DNA of 64,000 nt from Terriglobales bacterium (GCA_027485675.1 JAIXQP010000031.1:1-64000), one strand, 5' to 3'. Positions 7,370-18,300 are shown, counted from the first letter of the stretch. A program made the numbers and translations. The notes: generated by a model not told the origin, from the sequence alone.

Positions 7370-8563
7370 ATGCGCAGCATACGGTATTCGAAATTTACGG
7401 AAGAGGACTTTGGCCTGACGGCGGAGGACCTGATGAAGGCGCTGGCGGATTTCTTTCTGCAGAGCGGGTTTCAGGATCCGTACGGGCAGTTTCCGTTTGA
7501 TGAGAATTCGCTGGAGGCGTTGAAGGAGGCGGTGCGGCGGGCGCTATTGAGCGGGGAGCTGGTGCCGCTGGAGGAGCTGCAGAAGCTATCGGAAGAGCAG
7601 TTTGAGGAGCTGGTGGAGCGGCTGGTGGAGAAGCTGCAGACGGAGGGGTACGTGACGGAGCCGCCGGCGGGGCCGGGGCGGGAGGGGGAGCGGCAGGAGA
7701 TCCGCGTGGAGGCGACAGACAAGGCGCTGGATTTTTTGGGGTATAAGACGTTAAAAGATTTGATGGGGTCGCTCGGGAAGGCTAGTTTTGGGGCGCATGA
7801 TACGCGGGAGTTGTCGACGGGGGTGGAGACGAGCGGGTCGAGTAAGTTGTATGAGTTTGGGGATACGTTGAATTTGGACGTGAATGCGACGTTGTTTCAT
7901 GCGATGCAGCGGGAGGGCGTGAAGGTGCCGCTGGGGTTGGAGTATGAAGACCTGCATGTGCACCAGAGCGAGTACCAGAGCAGTTGCGCGACGGTGTTGA
8001 TGCTGGATTGTTCGCACTCGATGATTTTGTACGGGGAGGACCGGTTTACGCCGGCGAAGCGGGTGGCGCTGGCGCTGGCGCATTTGATTAAGACGCAGTA
8101 TCCGGGGGATTCGCTGCGGTGTGTGTTGTTTCATGATTCGGCGGAGGAGTTACGGCTGCAGGATCTGGCGCGGGTGCAGGTGGGACCGTACTATACGAAT
8201 ACGCGGGATGGTCTGATTCTGGCGCAGAAACTGCTGCAGCAGGAGAAGAAGGACATGAAGCAGATCATCATGATTACGGACGGGAAGCCTTCGGCGTTGA
8301 CGCTGGAGGACGGGCAGATTTATAAGAATCCGTTTGGGTTGGATCCGTTGGTGATTACGCGGACGTTAGAGGAGGTGAGCCGGTGTAAGCGGGCGGGGAT
8401 TCTGATTAATACGTTTATGCTGGCGCAGGATTACGGGTTGATCAGTTTCGTGAAGAAGATTAGTGAGATGTGCAAGGGGAAGGCTTATTTTACGCGGCCG
8501 GAGACGCTGGGGCAGTACTTACTGATGGACTATATGACGCGGAAGAGCAAGATGGTGCATTAG
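7370..8563 (+). CDS. VWA domain protein paired with MoxR-like ATPase
   Basis: The 397-residue protein has an acidic helical N-terminal half and a C-terminal von Willebrand factor A domain. The MIDAS motif DxSxS is intact as DCSHS (Asp213, Ser215, Ser217), and [10 protein letters not shown] supplies the later metal-site Asp. No signal peptide is visible, so it is probably cytoplasmic. MoxR-VWA pairs act in metal insertion, complex assembly or stress responses; which applies here is unknown. The gene's last bases overlap the convergent secreted-protein gene: the two stop codons share 2 bp. Confidence 0.85.
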   Translation: MRSIRYSKFTEEDFGLTAEDLMKALADFFLQSGFQDPYGQFPFDENSLEALKEAVRRALLSGELVPLEELQKLSEEQFEELVERLVEKLQTEGYVTEPPAGPGREGERQEIRVEATDKALDFLGYKTLKDLMGSLGKASFGAHDTRELSTGVETSGSSKLYEFGDTLNLDVNATLFHAMQREGVKVPLGLEYEDLHVHQSEYQSSCATVLMLDCSHSMILYGEDRFTPAKRVALALAHLIKTQYPGDSLRCVLFHDSAEELRLQDLARVQVGPYYTNTRDGLILAQKLLQQEKKDMKQIIMITDGKPSALTLEDGQIYKNPFGLDPLVITRTLEEVSRCKRAGILINTFMLAQDYGLISFVKKISEMCKGKAYFTRPETLGQYLLMDYMTRKSKMVH

Positions 8564-9891
8564 GGGGCGAGGAGGGCGGCGATTTGCTTCCAATCGAGGG
8601 CTTGCCAGATGGGGACGTGGCGGTAGCAGCCCTGGGGTGGGGCGAGGGATTGGGCGGGTAGGCGGCGGGGGAGGAGTTGGTCGTCCTGGACGTCGAAGCA
8701 GCGGCCGAATTGGCTGACGACGAGGATTTGGGGGAGGTGGCGGGGGAGTTTGGGGTCGAAGTAGGCGAAGTTTTGCATGACGAGAGGTTGGCAGTCGGGG
8801 CTGCTGCCGAGGGGTAGGATGCGGCCGCGGAGGGCGTAGCGGCCCTGTTCCTGGGGGGCGGGGAGGAAGCAGGCGGGGGCGGCGGCTTCGGCGGGGGTGA
8901 GGGCGGCGAGGCGCTGTTGGGCGTCGGCGTGGGCGGCGAGGGGGTGCCAGTACCAGTTGCCGGAGGGGTCGCGTTGGGGGTTGGCGTCCTGGCGGGCTTT
9001 GTCGCGGTTGTAGGCGAGTTCGCGTTCCATGTTTTGGAGGCGGTTGCTGTAGCGTTGGGGGTTGGTGGAGCGGAGGGGACCGGACTGCTTTTCGAAGTGG
9101 TCGCGCATGGCTTGTTCGTAGGCGGGGGTGAGGGTTTCGGCCTCTTTGGCTTTGAGGGAGGCGAGGCGTTGTTCGGCGGTGGTTTTGTCCTTTAGCAGTT
9201 CGGGGAGGGCGGCGCGGAGGGCGCGGCCGTAGGGGACGGGGGCGTAGGGGTCGCGGCCGGGGCGGGTGATGACGAGTTCCTGGGCGTCGAGGACGGGGTA
9301 GCCGCCGAAGGCGGTGCGGGCGCTGGGGCGGGTGAAGAAGGGGATGGGGGCGCGGTCGCCGGCTTTTTCCTGAGCGATGATGGATTGTTTTTGAGGACCG
9401 GGGAGGCGGTTGAAGAGGAAGTAGATGCCTTCGGTTTCGCCGCCGGTGACCTGGACGTACTTCCCGTTGCGGAGGTCGTCGGCGAGATAGAAGGGATAGA
9501 AACCGGCTTCAAAGTGGATGGGGAGGGCGTTGGGGGTGAGGGGCGGGGGGAGGTCGTAGGGGTTGGCGAGATAGTAGGCGCGTGGTTCTTTCATGAACCA
9601 ACCGCGGAGGCTGGAGCCTTCGGGGGTGGCGCGGAGGAGGGCGGAGAGTTGGTTGAGGGTTTGGTTCATGGCCTGGAGGGCGGCGGGGGTGACGGCGGGG
9701 AAGCCAGGGCGGGGGCGGAGGGGGGTGACGGTCCAGGGGCCCTGGCGTTTCCAGACATAGCGGCCGGACTTATTCGGGTAAGCGACGAGGCCTTCGGGGT
9801 CGCTGGGATCGTAGGGTGGGTTAGTGGGGGGCGGGACGGTTTGGGCGAGGGCGGTTAGTGACCCGAGGAATAAGACGAGATAGTAGATCAC
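8560..9891 (-). CDS. Secreted hypothetical protein
   Basis: The 443-residue protein begins at GTG 9891 with a signal-peptide-like start (IYYLVLFLGSLTALAQ). The open frame continues upstream to 10287, but that part lies inside the SpoU gene and is Pro/Ser-rich shadow sequence. The mature part is proline rich and includes NKSGRYVWKRQGPWTV, YPVLDAQELVITRPGRDPYA and a Lys/Glu-rich helical middle. A few cysteines near the C-terminus (ACFLP, SPDCQPL, FGRCFD, QGCYRH) suggest disulfides after export. I do not recognise a family. It is the last gene of a five-gene leftward run. Confidence 0.7.
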   Translation of the reverse strand: MIYYLVLFLGSLTALAQTVPPPTNPPYDPSDPEGLVAYPNKSGRYVWKRQGPWTVTPLRPRPGFPAVTPAALQAMNQTLNQLSALLRATPEGSSLRGWFMKEPRAYYLANPYDLPPPLTPNALPIHFEAGFYPFYLADDLRNGKYVQVTGGETEGIYFLFNRLPGPQKQSIIAQEKAGDRAPIPFFTRPSARTAFGGYPVLDAQELVITRPGRDPYAPVPYGRALRAALPELLKDKTTAEQRLASLKAKEAETLTPAYEQAMRDHFEKQSGPLRSTNPQRYSNRLQNMERELAYNRDKARQDANPQRDPSGNWYWHPLAAHADAQQRLAALTPAEAAAPACFLPAPQEQGRYALRGRILPLGSSPDCQPLVMQNFAYFDPKLPRHLPQILVVSQFGRCFDVQDDQLLPRRLPAQSLAPPQGCYRHVPIWQALDWKQIAALLAP

Positions 9892-9901
9892 ATGACTTAG
9901 T

Positions 9902-10423
9902 TTATCGGATGAGTTGGCGGTATTTGCGGAGGAGTTCGTAGAGGACGATGCCGCCGGCGGTGGCGACGTTAAGGGAGTGTTTGACGCCGAGCATGGGGAG
10001 GCGGACGTGGACGTCGGCGCGGGCGGAGAGGGCGGGTTGGATGCCGTCGACTTCGTGGCCAAAGATGACGCAGACGGGGAAACGGGGCTGCCAGTCAAAG
10101 AGATCGACGGCGCGGGGGGTGGTTTCGATGGCGGCGATTTCGGTGTTTTCGGGGAGGAGGTCGAGGGGGTTGGCGGCGTAACGCCAGGGGACGGTGAGTT
10201 CGGCGCCGAGGGCGGTTTTCGCGATTTGTTTGGGGTTGCGCTCGGGGGTGGAGGCGATGCCGGCGAGGAGGATGGCCTCAGCAGCACAGGCGTCGGCCGT
10301 GCGGAAGAAACTGCCGATGTTGTACATGCTGCGGACGTTATCGAGAAGGACCGTCACCGGGAGGCGCGTGATGCCGTCGTAGGCGGCGGAGAGGGGGGTG
10401 GCGGCGAAGGGGAGACGGTCCAC
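9902..10423 (-). CDS. SpoU/TrmH family RNA 2'-O-methyltransferase
   Basis: The 173-residue SPOUT methylase starts at GTG 10423. It has the three SpoU motifs: LLDNVRSMYNIGSFFRTADA (residues about 26-45), CVIFGHEVDGI (motif 2) and LPMLGVKHSLNVATAGGIVL (motif 3, which with motif 2 forms the trefoil knot that binds S-adenosylmethionine). It lacks the extra RNA-binding domain of larger family members. The RNA target (tRNA or rRNA) cannot be told from sequence. mscL ends 6 bp upstream. Confidence 0.88.
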   Translation of the reverse strand: MDRLPFAATPLSAAYDGITRLPVTVLLDNVRSMYNIGSFFRTADACAAEAILLAGIASTPERNPKQIAKTALGAELTVPWRYAANPLDLLPENTEIAAIETTPRAVDLFDWQPRFPVCVIFGHEVDGIQPALSARADVHVRLPMLGVKHSLNVATAGGIVLYELLRKYRQLIR

Positions 10424-10429
10424 TCGGGG

Positions 10430-10852
10430 TTACTTCTTCAGCAGGTCGCGGATTTCGGTGAGGAGCTTGACGTCGTCCGGGATGGCCGGGGCGGCGGGAG
10501 CGGGGGCGGGGGCGGGTGGGCGCTTGGTGGCGTTGACGGCTTTGACGAGGAGGAAGACGCAGAAGGCGAGGAGGACGAAGTTGATGACGACGGTGAGGAA
10601 GCTGCCGTAGGCGAGCGTGGCGGCGCCGGCTTTCTTGGCTTCGGCGAGGCTGGCGTAAGTCTTGCCGTCGAGGGCGGTGAAGTAGTTCGAGAAGTCGAGA
10701 CCACCGGTGGCCGCGCCGATGACGGGCATGATGAGGTCGCCGACGAGAGAGTCGACAATTTTCCCGAAGGCTCCGCCGATGATCACGCCGACGGCGAGAT
10801 CCATGACATTGCCCTTGTTAATGAACTCTTTAAATTCTGAAACCATTCCCAT
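10430..10852 (-). CDS. mscL: Large-conductance mechanosensitive channel MscL
   Basis: The 140-residue protein has the MscL layout: cytoplasmic [20 protein letters not shown] leading into TM1 ([20 protein letters not shown]), a periplasmic loop, TM2 ([20 protein letters not shown]) and the C-terminal helix [12 protein letters not shown] Pro-Ala-rich linker of about 20 residues precedes the terminal helix. It releases osmolytes on hypo-osmotic shock from the inner membrane. It lies between the GNAT and SpoU genes with gaps of 11 and 6 bp. Confidence 0.95.
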   Translation of the reverse strand: MGMVSEFKEFINKGNVMDLAVGVIIGGAFGKIVDSLVGDLIMPVIGAATGGLDFSNYFTALDGKTYASLAEAKKAGAATLAYGSFLTVVINFVLLAFCVFLLVKAVNATKRPPAPAPAPAAPAIPDDVKLLTEIRDLLKK

Positions 10853-10863
10853 GGTTAGTACTC

Positions 10864-11649
10864 CTATTGGTCCGCAAATGGACGGTTGTAGATTGAGAAT
10901 CTCGTGAACTCGCGGAAGCCGAGGCGATCGTACAGTTTTCGGCCAGCGGGAGACGATTGTAACACCGATTGAGGACAGTCGAGATTTGTTGCATTGTACT
11001 GAGCGGCGTGGCGCATTAATTTTTCCCCATAGCCGCGACCCTGGTAGTGGGGGAGGGTGCCGACGGAGTAGAAGCCGGCGACGCCGTGGGCGGCGGTGAC
11101 CATGGCGCAGGAGACGGGTTCTTCGAAGCGGTAGACGAGCCAGCCGTAGGTGGGGGGGCGCCAGGCGGCGGGGTCGGCGTAGATGCGCTGGCAGAGGGGG
11201 AAGGCGACGTGGAAGATGACGGAGACGAGATGGGCGAAGGTGAGGGCGTCGTGGGCGGTGAGGACGGGGCGGACGGTGAGTCCGGGGGTGAGGGCGTGGC
11301 GGGGGGCGGGGAAGGGTCCGGCGAGGAGGCCGGGGGCGGACTGTTGGAAGCGGTAGCGGTATTGGTGGAAGAGGGCGGGGTCGGGTTGGGGGGCGAGTTG
11401 TTCGCAGAGCCAGAGGGCGGAGCCGGTGGCGAGTTGGTCGTAGTGGGTGGTGAGGTGATGGAGGACGGTGGGGAGGTGGGTGGCGGGTGCGGTGAGGGAG
11501 GCGATGTTGAAGGCGGTGGAGTCGGCGCCGGAGTAGATGGCGAGGGCGCCGGGGAGGGAGGCGGCGTGGCCGGAGTGGGCGTAGAAGTGGGAGGCGAGGC
11601 GGTGGTTGGCCTCGATGAGAGAGTAGGGCGGGGGGCCCGAGGGGGGCAT
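10864..11649 (-). CDS. GNAT family N-acetyltransferase
   Basis: The 261-residue protein carries a C-terminal GNAT domain: [20 protein letters not shown] (motif A, acetyl-CoA pyrophosphate loop QGRGYG) and [15 protein letters not shown] (motif B). The N-terminal 110 residues form a degenerate second domain, as in two-domain GNAT proteins. The substrate is unknown. The gene starts 15 bp after the hybrid kinase stop and 11 bp before mscL. Confidence 0.78.
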   Translation of the reverse strand: MPPSGPPPYSLIEANHRLASHFYAHSGHAASLPGALAIYSGADSTAFNIASLTAPATHLPTVLHHLTTHYDQLATGSALWLCEQLAPQPDPALFHQYRYRFQQSAPGLLAGPFPAPRHALTPGLTVRPVLTAHDALTFAHLVSVIFHVAFPLCQRIYADPAAWRPPTYGWLVYRFEEPVSCAMVTAAHGVAGFYSVGTLPHYQGRGYGEKLMRHAAQYNATNLDCPQSVLQSSPAGRKLYDRLGFREFTRFSIYNRPFADQ

Positions 11650-11664
11650 GGGGGGATTATGTCA

Positions 11665-13923
11665 CTAGTTGGGGGGCGGCATCCATTGGGCGAGGGTGGC
11701 GAGGAGGGTTTCGGCGACGATGGGCTTGCTGAGGTACGCGTTCATGCCGGCGGCGAGGCACTCTTCGCGGTCGCCGCCCATGGAGCTGGCGGTGAGGGCG
11801 ACGATGGGGATGCGTTGCAGGGGACCGTCGAGGAGGCGGATGCGGCGGGCGGCGTCGATGCCGGACAGGCCGGGCATCTGGACGTCCATGAGGATGAGGT
11901 CGACGGGTTGGGTGAGGAGGAGGGCGAGGCAGGATTCGGCGTCTTCGGCGAGGTGGACGCGGCAGCCGGAGCGTTCGAGGAGGCGCTGGGCGACGAGGCG
12001 GTTGACGGGGTTATCTTCGACGAGGAGGACGGATCGGCCGTCGAAGCGGGGGAGGGGGGGCGGGGGCAGGGCGGCGTCCGGGGTGGGGGCGGGCGGGTAA
12101 GGGAACGGGATTTCGAGCCAGAAGGTGCTGCCTTGGCCGGGGGTGCTGCGGCCGCCGATCTGGCCGCCCATGGCTTGGACGAGCTCTTTCGAGATGGCGA
12201 GGCCGAGGCCGGCGCCGCCGAACCGGCGGGTGGCGGTGGCATCGGCCTGGACGAAGGGCTGGAAGATGCGCTGCATCTCCTCGACCGGGATGCCGATGCC
12301 GGTATCGTGGACGGCGAAGCGGACGGTGGCGGTGTGTTCGTCGCGGGCGAGTTGGACGGCTTCGAGGCGGACGGAGCCTTGCTGAGTGAATTTGAGGGCG
12401 TTGCCGGTGAGATTGATGAGAATCTGGCGGAGGCGGTCGGCGTCGCCGGTGAGGAGGGCGGGGAGGGCGGGGTCAATGCTGTAGTCGAGGGAGAGGCCGG
12501 CGGCTTGGGCGGCGGGGCGGAAGGTCTGGGCGATGCGGGGGAGGACGTCGTGGAGGGAGAAGGGTTGGGCGGCGAGACGGAGGTGGCCGGCTTCGATTTG
12601 GGAGAGGTCGAGGATGTCGTTGAGGAGGGTGAGGAGGGAGCGGGCGGAGGTGGTGGCGAGGGAGACGTATTCTTTCTGTTGGGGATCGAGGGGGGTGGAC
12701 TGGAGGACCTGGAGGAGGCCGAGGACACCGTTCATGGGGGTGCGGAGTTCGTGGCTGGTGTTGGCGAGGAAGCGGCCTTTGAGGGCGTCGGCATCCTTAG
12801 CCTTTTGGAGGGCGACTTCGAGGGCGGCCTGGACTTTGCGGCGGCGGACGATACTGACGACGAGGGCGGAGATGACGAGGAGTTGGAGCAATGCGAAGGC
12901 GGCGCCGCCGAGGATCCAGGGGCGGTAGGCGTACCAGAAGGAGGGGGGACGATTGAGGACCTCGGCGCCGGGGGGCAGTTGGCTTTCGGCGATGCCCCAG
13001 CGTTGGAGTTCGCGGTAGTCGAAGAGGAGATGGAAGCCGCCGGAGAGGCGGACGGGGAGGGAGGCGGGTGGGACGCGGTTGAGGACCTGGAGGGCGAGTG
13101 CGGCGGTTTGGCGGCCGTGTTCGAAGCCGAGGTTGGAGGTACCGACGAGGAAGCCGTTGCCGGGGCGGCTGACATAGGCGCCGACGACGGGGACGGGGGA
13201 GGCGCGGGCGAGGGCTTGTTCGCCGGCGGCGGGGCCGACGTAACGAGCGGCGTCGTGGCGGAAGGGGGTGAGGAAAAAGATACTGTCGGGGGGTATCTTC
13301 GTTACTGCCTGGGTGATGGCGTCGATGGTGAGCTGGTGGCCGTCGAGTAAGTGGAATTGGAGGCCGGGGTAGCGTTCGGTGGCGGAGCGGAGGAGGTTAG
13401 TCATGGAGGCGCCGAACTGGCTGTTGTCGGCGACGAAGTAGAGATGGCGGGCCTGGGGGCGGAGATGGATGGCAACGCGAACGAGTTTATCGGCTTCGAC
13501 GGTTTCGATGAGGCCGGTGAAGCGGGAGCGGGGCAGGGAGAGGTGGGCGGGGATTTCGCTCAAGCCGCAGAAGACGACGGGCGGGGCGCCGAAGAGAGCG
13601 CGGCCGTGGGTGGCGATGAAGTCGAGGGCTTCGTCGTCGGAGGCGATGATGAGATCGAAGTTGCGATTGGCGTGGGTTTGGGCGAGGCGATCGCGGAAGC
13701 TGGCGGCGTTGGCGGGATAGTCGTTGCGGCGGGCGTCGAGGAACTCGAACCAGAGCTGGTAGTCGCCGGCGTCTTCGAAGGTGGTGCGGAGGGCGCGGGA
13801 GAGTTCGTCGGTCCAATCGTAGCCGACGCGGTAGGAATGGAGGACGAGAATGTTTCTGGGGGCGGCGAGGGTTACCGCGGCAAAGAGCAATGCGGCGGCG
13901 GCAAGTCGATTCATCTGTGCCAC
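11665..13923 (-). CDS. Hybrid sensor histidine kinase/response regulator
   Basis: The 752-residue protein has a signal peptide (1-20), an ABC substrate-binding-like sensor domain (about 24-310), and one membrane span near 336-360. HisKA follows with phospho-acceptor His391 in NTSHELRTPMNG, then HATPase_c (N-box NLTGNALKFT near 504-513, DTGIGIP near 540, GGAGLGLAI near 569). A C-terminal receiver domain has LLVEDNPVNR and phospho-acceptor Asp680 in LILMDVQMPG. An external ligand is therefore sensed in the periplasm and phosphate is relayed to the receiver. No separate DNA-binding output regulator is encoded next to it, so the downstream partner is elsewhere or is a phosphotransfer protein. Confidence 0.92.
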   Translation of the reverse strand: MAQMNRLAAAALLFAAVTLAAPRNILVLHSYRVGYDWTDELSRALRTTFEDAGDYQLWFEFLDARRNDYPANAASFRDRLAQTHANRNFDLIIASDDEALDFIATHGRALFGAPPVVFCGLSEIPAHLSLPRSRFTGLIETVEADKLVRVAIHLRPQARHLYFVADNSQFGASMTNLLRSATERYPGLQFHLLDGHQLTIDAITQAVTKIPPDSIFFLTPFRHDAARYVGPAAGEQALARASPVPVVGAYVSRPGNGFLVGTSNLGFEHGRQTAALALQVLNRVPPASLPVRLSGGFHLLFDYRELQRWGIAESQLPPGAEVLNRPPSFWYAYRPWILGGAAFALLQLLVISALVVSIVRRRKVQAALEVALQKAKDADALKGRFLANTSHELRTPMNGVLGLLQVLQSTPLDPQQKEYVSLATTSARSLLTLLNDILDLSQIEAGHLRLAAQPFSLHDVLPRIAQTFRPAAQAAGLSLDYSIDPALPALLTGDADRLRQILINLTGNALKFTQQGSVRLEAVQLARDEHTATVRFAVHDTGIGIPVEEMQRIFQPFVQADATATRRFGGAGLGLAISKELVQAMGGQIGGRSTPGQGSTFWLEIPFPYPPAPTPDAALPPPPLPRFDGRSVLLVEDNPVNRLVAQRLLERSGCRVHLAEDAESCLALLLTQPVDLILMDVQMPGLSGIDAARRIRLLDGPLQRIPIVALTASSMGGDREECLAAGMNAYLSKPIVAETLLATLAQWMPPPN

Positions 13924-14015
13924 GCCTTGGAGTACTGTATCGGCAAGAGAACGGCGACCTATGGGCCGATGGAATGAATGCCCGTATTGTTACACATTGG
14001 CGTGCGAAGCGAGGT

Positions 14016-15284
14016 CTACCAGGCGTGGCGGGCGAGGACTTCCGGGGGGCCGGGGATCATCGCCTTCACCCGGGTGCGGAGGACGATTTGGAGGTTCTGG
14101 TTCTCCCATCCCGGGGGAAAGCCGCTTAAGGCATCGTTCATCCAGGCCTCGTCGGCCACGACGGTGGCGGCCGCTTCCGTTCCGTACGGGGTGAAGCCTC
14201 CGGCGATGATTTGGGTGCGTCCGGTTTTGTCATCCCGGATGCGGGCGATGATGGCGAAATCCTCTTCGTTCTTCAGGGTCGGCCAGCCGCCCGGGATCCG
14301 CCAACGGGAGTCATCCGGCGCCGCTTCGTCGTACACATGATGGCCGCCTTTGCTCCGCAGTTGAAAGCGCGTCGAGCGGAAGGCTTCTACCGTCCAGGGA
14401 TTCGAGAAGTAGGCAATTAAGATGGCGTCGCCTTCCTTGACGTCGGAATAGTTGATATCCGAAACGCCGCGGACCCGGAACGGCTTTCCGGCCGCGCCGA
14501 GCAGCCGCATGACCTGCGCGAGTCCAATGACATCTCCGGCGGGGACGGTGCCGCGGGCAATCGGCTGCACTCGGCCTAAGAATGCGTCACAACCGGCGGG
14601 GGTTTTGCAGGCTTCGAGGCCGCGGCTGCGGAATTCGGCGATATTGACCGCGGAGTGCACCCCGTCGACCAACCCGAGGCCGACGAGGACCGAAGCGCGG
14701 TTATCGAGGATGGGTGACCAGAACTGGGCGAACGGCGTAGGCCGGGCGAGGTAAACCGCTCCGGCAAGGCCGAGAATCAATGCTGCCAAGGCGGCGGCGT
14801 AGGGCCAGCGGCGGGGCGGGAGGGACGGGGCGGCGCTGGCCGGCGCAGCCGGTGAGACAGCGGGCGCCTCCGGCGGGGCGACGATCGCCGTTTCGACCTT
14901 TTGCCGGAATTCGGCGACGTAGGCACCGGGCGGTACGTCGATGCGTAGGCCCTCCACGGCGCCATAGCAGTCATAGTAATGAGCGAGGCGCTTGCGGACT
15001 TCGACCGCGGCGACGCGGACGACGGCGTCTTCGGCAGTGCCATAGTCCGCGCTGCGGCCGAAGAGTTCGACGCCGACACTCCGCTCGCGCAGGTGATCCC
15101 AACGCTCGGCTAAGGTGAGTTCGACGATGTGGCGGAGGAGGCTGGCACAGCGCTTACTTTGCCGGAAGGAGGGGCTTTCGAGAATCCGCTGGAGTTCCCG
15201 GAGCACCAGATCTTTGTCGATTGGGAGGACGGAAGGGGAACCACCGACGGACATGATCTCGACGAATATATCACTTGTGTTCAT
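14016..15284 (-). CDS. Membrane-anchored winged-helix-like hypothetical protein
   Basis: The 422-residue protein has an N-terminal domain (about 22-130) typical of Acidobacteriota proteins: LRELQRILESPSFRQSKRCA, then LLRHIVELTL, RERSVGVELFGR, EDAVVRVAAVEVRKRLAHYY and the closing PPGAYVAEF. A Pro-Ala linker and one membrane span (about 160-180) follow, then a C-terminal domain of about 240 residues without a known family. The N-domain is often found fused to adenylate-cyclase or TPR output modules; here it probably senses or signals across the membrane. It is divergent from a TonB receptor gene across an 83-bp gap that holds a 16-bp palindrome, so local regulation is plausible. Confidence 0.65.
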   Translation of the reverse strand: MNTSDIFVEIMSVGGSPSVLPIDKDLVLRELQRILESPSFRQSKRCASLLRHIVELTLAERWDHLRERSVGVELFGRSADYGTAEDAVVRVAAVEVRKRLAHYYDCYGAVEGLRIDVPPGAYVAEFRQKVETAIVAPPEAPAVSPAAPASAAPSLPPRRWPYAAALAALILGLAGAVYLARPTPFAQFWSPILDNRASVLVGLGLVDGVHSAVNIAEFRSRGLEACKTPAGCDAFLGRVQPIARGTVPAGDVIGLAQVMRLLGAAGKPFRVRGVSDINYSDVKEGDAILIAYFSNPWTVEAFRSTRFQLRSKGGHHVYDEAAPDDSRWRIPGGWPTLKNEEDFAIIARIRDDKTGRTQIIAGGFTPYGTEAAATVVADEAWMNDALSGFPPGWENQNLQIVLRTRVKAMIPGPPEVLARHAW

Positions 15285-15298
15285 AGACTTCCAGGGGA

Positions 15299-15314
15299 TC
15301 TTAACCGGTTAAGA
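15299..15314. promoter_or_regulatory. 16-bp perfect palindrome in divergent promoter region
   Basis: TCTTAACCGGTTAAGA reads identically on both strands and sits between two divergent starts, the wHTH-like membrane protein (15284, minus) and the TonB receptor (15368, plus). This is the expected place and symmetry for a dimeric repressor operator. The regulator is not identified. Confidence 0.5.
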
Positions 15315-15367
15315 GCCGTACTGCGCCCAGGCGGGGGGAGCGATTTTCCCTAAGCTGCGAGGACAAG

Positions 15368-18300
15368 GTGGATTCCCGAGTGAAACTTCGTATCTTTTTG
15401 TTGACCATGTTGATCATCCTGCCTCTGTTGGCGCAGATTCGGTCCTCCCGCATTACGGGGAGTGTGACGGATCCTTCCGGGGCGGCGATGCCAGGCACCC
15501 GGGTGGAGGTGCGCGAGGCGGCGACGAACCAGAGTTACGTGGTGGAGACAAACGAGGCGGGCGAGTTTGCCGTGCCCTATCTGCCGCCGGGGAGCTACCA
15601 GGTTGCGGCCGAGCGGAGCGGGTTCAACCCGTTCCTACAGAAAGGATTTGAACTATCGACCGGTCAGCAGTTGCGCGTGGAGATCCGGCTGACGGTGCAG
15701 TCCGTGGAGGGGCGGATTGAGATTGTGGCCGATGCGGTGAGCGTGCAGACGGAGAACGCGACGCTGCAGGGGGTGACCAGTGAAAAGGTGATTCAGAGCA
15801 TTCCGAACATTAACCACAATCCACTGTTCTACGTCGGCCTGCAGATGGGCGTGACGCCGCGGGCGTCGGCGCAGGTATCGACGGGGCAGAACTCATTCGG
15901 CATTGGGATCAACGGCCGGCGGGCGCTGTCGGCGATTGGGGTGAACGGCGGCGGGGCGTTTCAGAACGACTTCCAGGTGGACGGGGTGAGCGTGGTGGGT
16001 TCGGCGTGGAACGAAGCGGCGGTGATGCCCGGGACCGAGGGGCTGCAGGAGGTCCGGACGACGGTGAATAACTATTCGGCGGAGTACGGGCGGGGCCAGG
16101 GCGTGATTTCGATGACGACGAAATCGGGCGGAAACGAGTTTCACGGCTCGGCGTTCTGGCGGCACCGGAATGAGGCCTTCAACGCGAATACGTTTGGCAA
16201 CAACGCGCGGGGCATCGCCCGGCAGCCTTCGAAGGTGCATACCTACGGCGGGACGATCGGCGGGCCAATTGTGAAGAACAAGGCGTTTTTCTTCACGAGT
16301 TGGGAGGGACTGCGGTTCAACGAGGGCCTGGTGTTTTTGCGGACGGTGCCGACGCCGCTCGAAAAGCAGGGGAACTTTTCGGAGACCCTGGCCAACGTGG
16401 GCGGCCGGGGTGTACCGCTGCAACTGTTTGACCCGTTCAATGTGACGCAGACCTCTCCGAACGTGTTCGCGCGGAACCCGTTGCCGAATTCGGTGATTCC
16501 GGCTTCCCGGCTGAACCGGGCGGCGCTGGGGCAGGTGCAGAACTATCCCGACCCGAACCGGACGCCGGACGACATCTTCAACAACAACAACTTCCAGCGT
16601 TCCGGGGTGCGGACCTACCGGCGGAACCTGTTGAACTCGCGCGTGGACTACCGGCTGAACGAGCGGAACTCGCTCTACTTCACCGGCGGGTTTACCTTTG
16701 GCGACGTGAAGAGCCCGTTGACCTGGGGGGAGGGGAACCTGTACAACAGCGCGACGGGCGAGCAGTTCGCCCCGCTGGTGACGGACCGGAACCCGTACCT
16801 TTCGGCGGGGGATACGTGGGTGCTGTCGCCGACTTTGGTGCTGGACATCCGGTATGGCTTGAATCGGATCCGGACGGGCTCGCTGGCCGACGATACGCCG
16901 GACTTTGACTATACGGCGGCGGGGATTCCGGCGAACATTCAGGCGGCGATGGCCGTGCGGCGGGTGCCGAACTTCTTTGGCTCGACGAACTGGTCCGTGC
17001 TGAACAACAACGCTTATATGCACAAGGACGAACGGCAGACGAATCATGTTCTGGCGGGGTCGGCGACGAAGACGGCGGGGAAATGGACGTTTAAGTTTGG
17101 GGGGGAGATGCGGCAGAACCACTCCAACTACACTGACGCGCAGGAGGCGATCAGTTATCAACTGGTCCAAGCGGCGACGGCGGGCCCGGCGGTGAACGCA
17201 ACGGGCGGACTGACGGTTCCGCCGACGGCGGACCAGAATGGTCATGCTTATGCGAGCTTTTTGATGGGGGCGGGGAACCTGACGATTGGCCGGGGCTTCA
17301 ATGTGAAGCCGGCATTCTTGCAGCAGTACTTTGCGTTGTACTCCCAGAATGACTGGCGGCCGACGAGCCGGTTGACGTTGAACTTGGGCTTGCGGTGGGA
17401 CTATCAGCCGGGCGTGACGGACCGTTTCAACCGGATTACTTCCTTCGACCGGAACGCGACGAATCCGTTCGGCGGGCGGGGGGCCTATTACTTCCCAGGG
17501 GTGACGGGCGAGGACCGGAACCTGTGGGCCGGAGACAAGAATAACTTTGGCCCGCGGCTGGGAGCGGCGTATAAGTTGCGGGAGAATCTGGTGGTGCGGG
17601 GCGGCCTGGGCGTGATCTATCTGCCATCGAACACGGGATTCTTCAACGGACCGTTCAATTATGGGATGCAGTCGTTTGCGCCGTTCACGGATCCGAATCT
17701 TTATGGGGTGAACCCGGCGGGGTTCATTGTGGGAGACTTCGCGCAGGTGACGCGGCTGGTGCAGGGCACGGGCAGCGACGCGACGGCTCCGGCGCTGTAC
17801 GGAGGGGGGCCGACGCCGCGGTTCCCGCGCGAAGGATACGTGACGCCGCTGGTTTCGCAGGCCAACCTGTTCGTGGAGTGGAAGAAGGGAGACTGGCTGT
17901 TTGCGGGCGGCTGGAGCGGGGCGTACGGGCGGCAGTTATCGCTGAGTTCGCTGGCGGTGAACAACAGCGACCAGTTTCTGCCGGATGCGACGCGGCAGGC
18001 GTGGCGAACGAATTACATCTCCCGGAACGGGACGGGCCATTTAGGCACGGACGTGGTGCCGAATCCGTTCCAGCCGGCCAATGGGCCGCGGATTCCGTTT
18101 TCGGGTTCGCTGGGCAACGCGACGATTCCGCTGCGGGAGACGTTGCTGCCGCATCCGTATTTCGGAACGATGGGGGTGCAGCGGCAGGAGGGCTTCTCGG
18201 ACTACAACGCGCTGCAATTTCAAGTGACGCGGTCGCTGCGGAAAGGGCTGCTGGTGAGTGCGAACTATACGTGGAGCCGGGCGCTGGAGGTGGCGAACGC

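Noticed and set aside
11047-13350. 767-residue plus-strand frame rich in Gly, Glu, Val and Ala
   Set aside because: It is antisense to the GNAT and hybrid-kinase genes, whose motifs are certain. The open frame results from the G-rich strand and codon bias.
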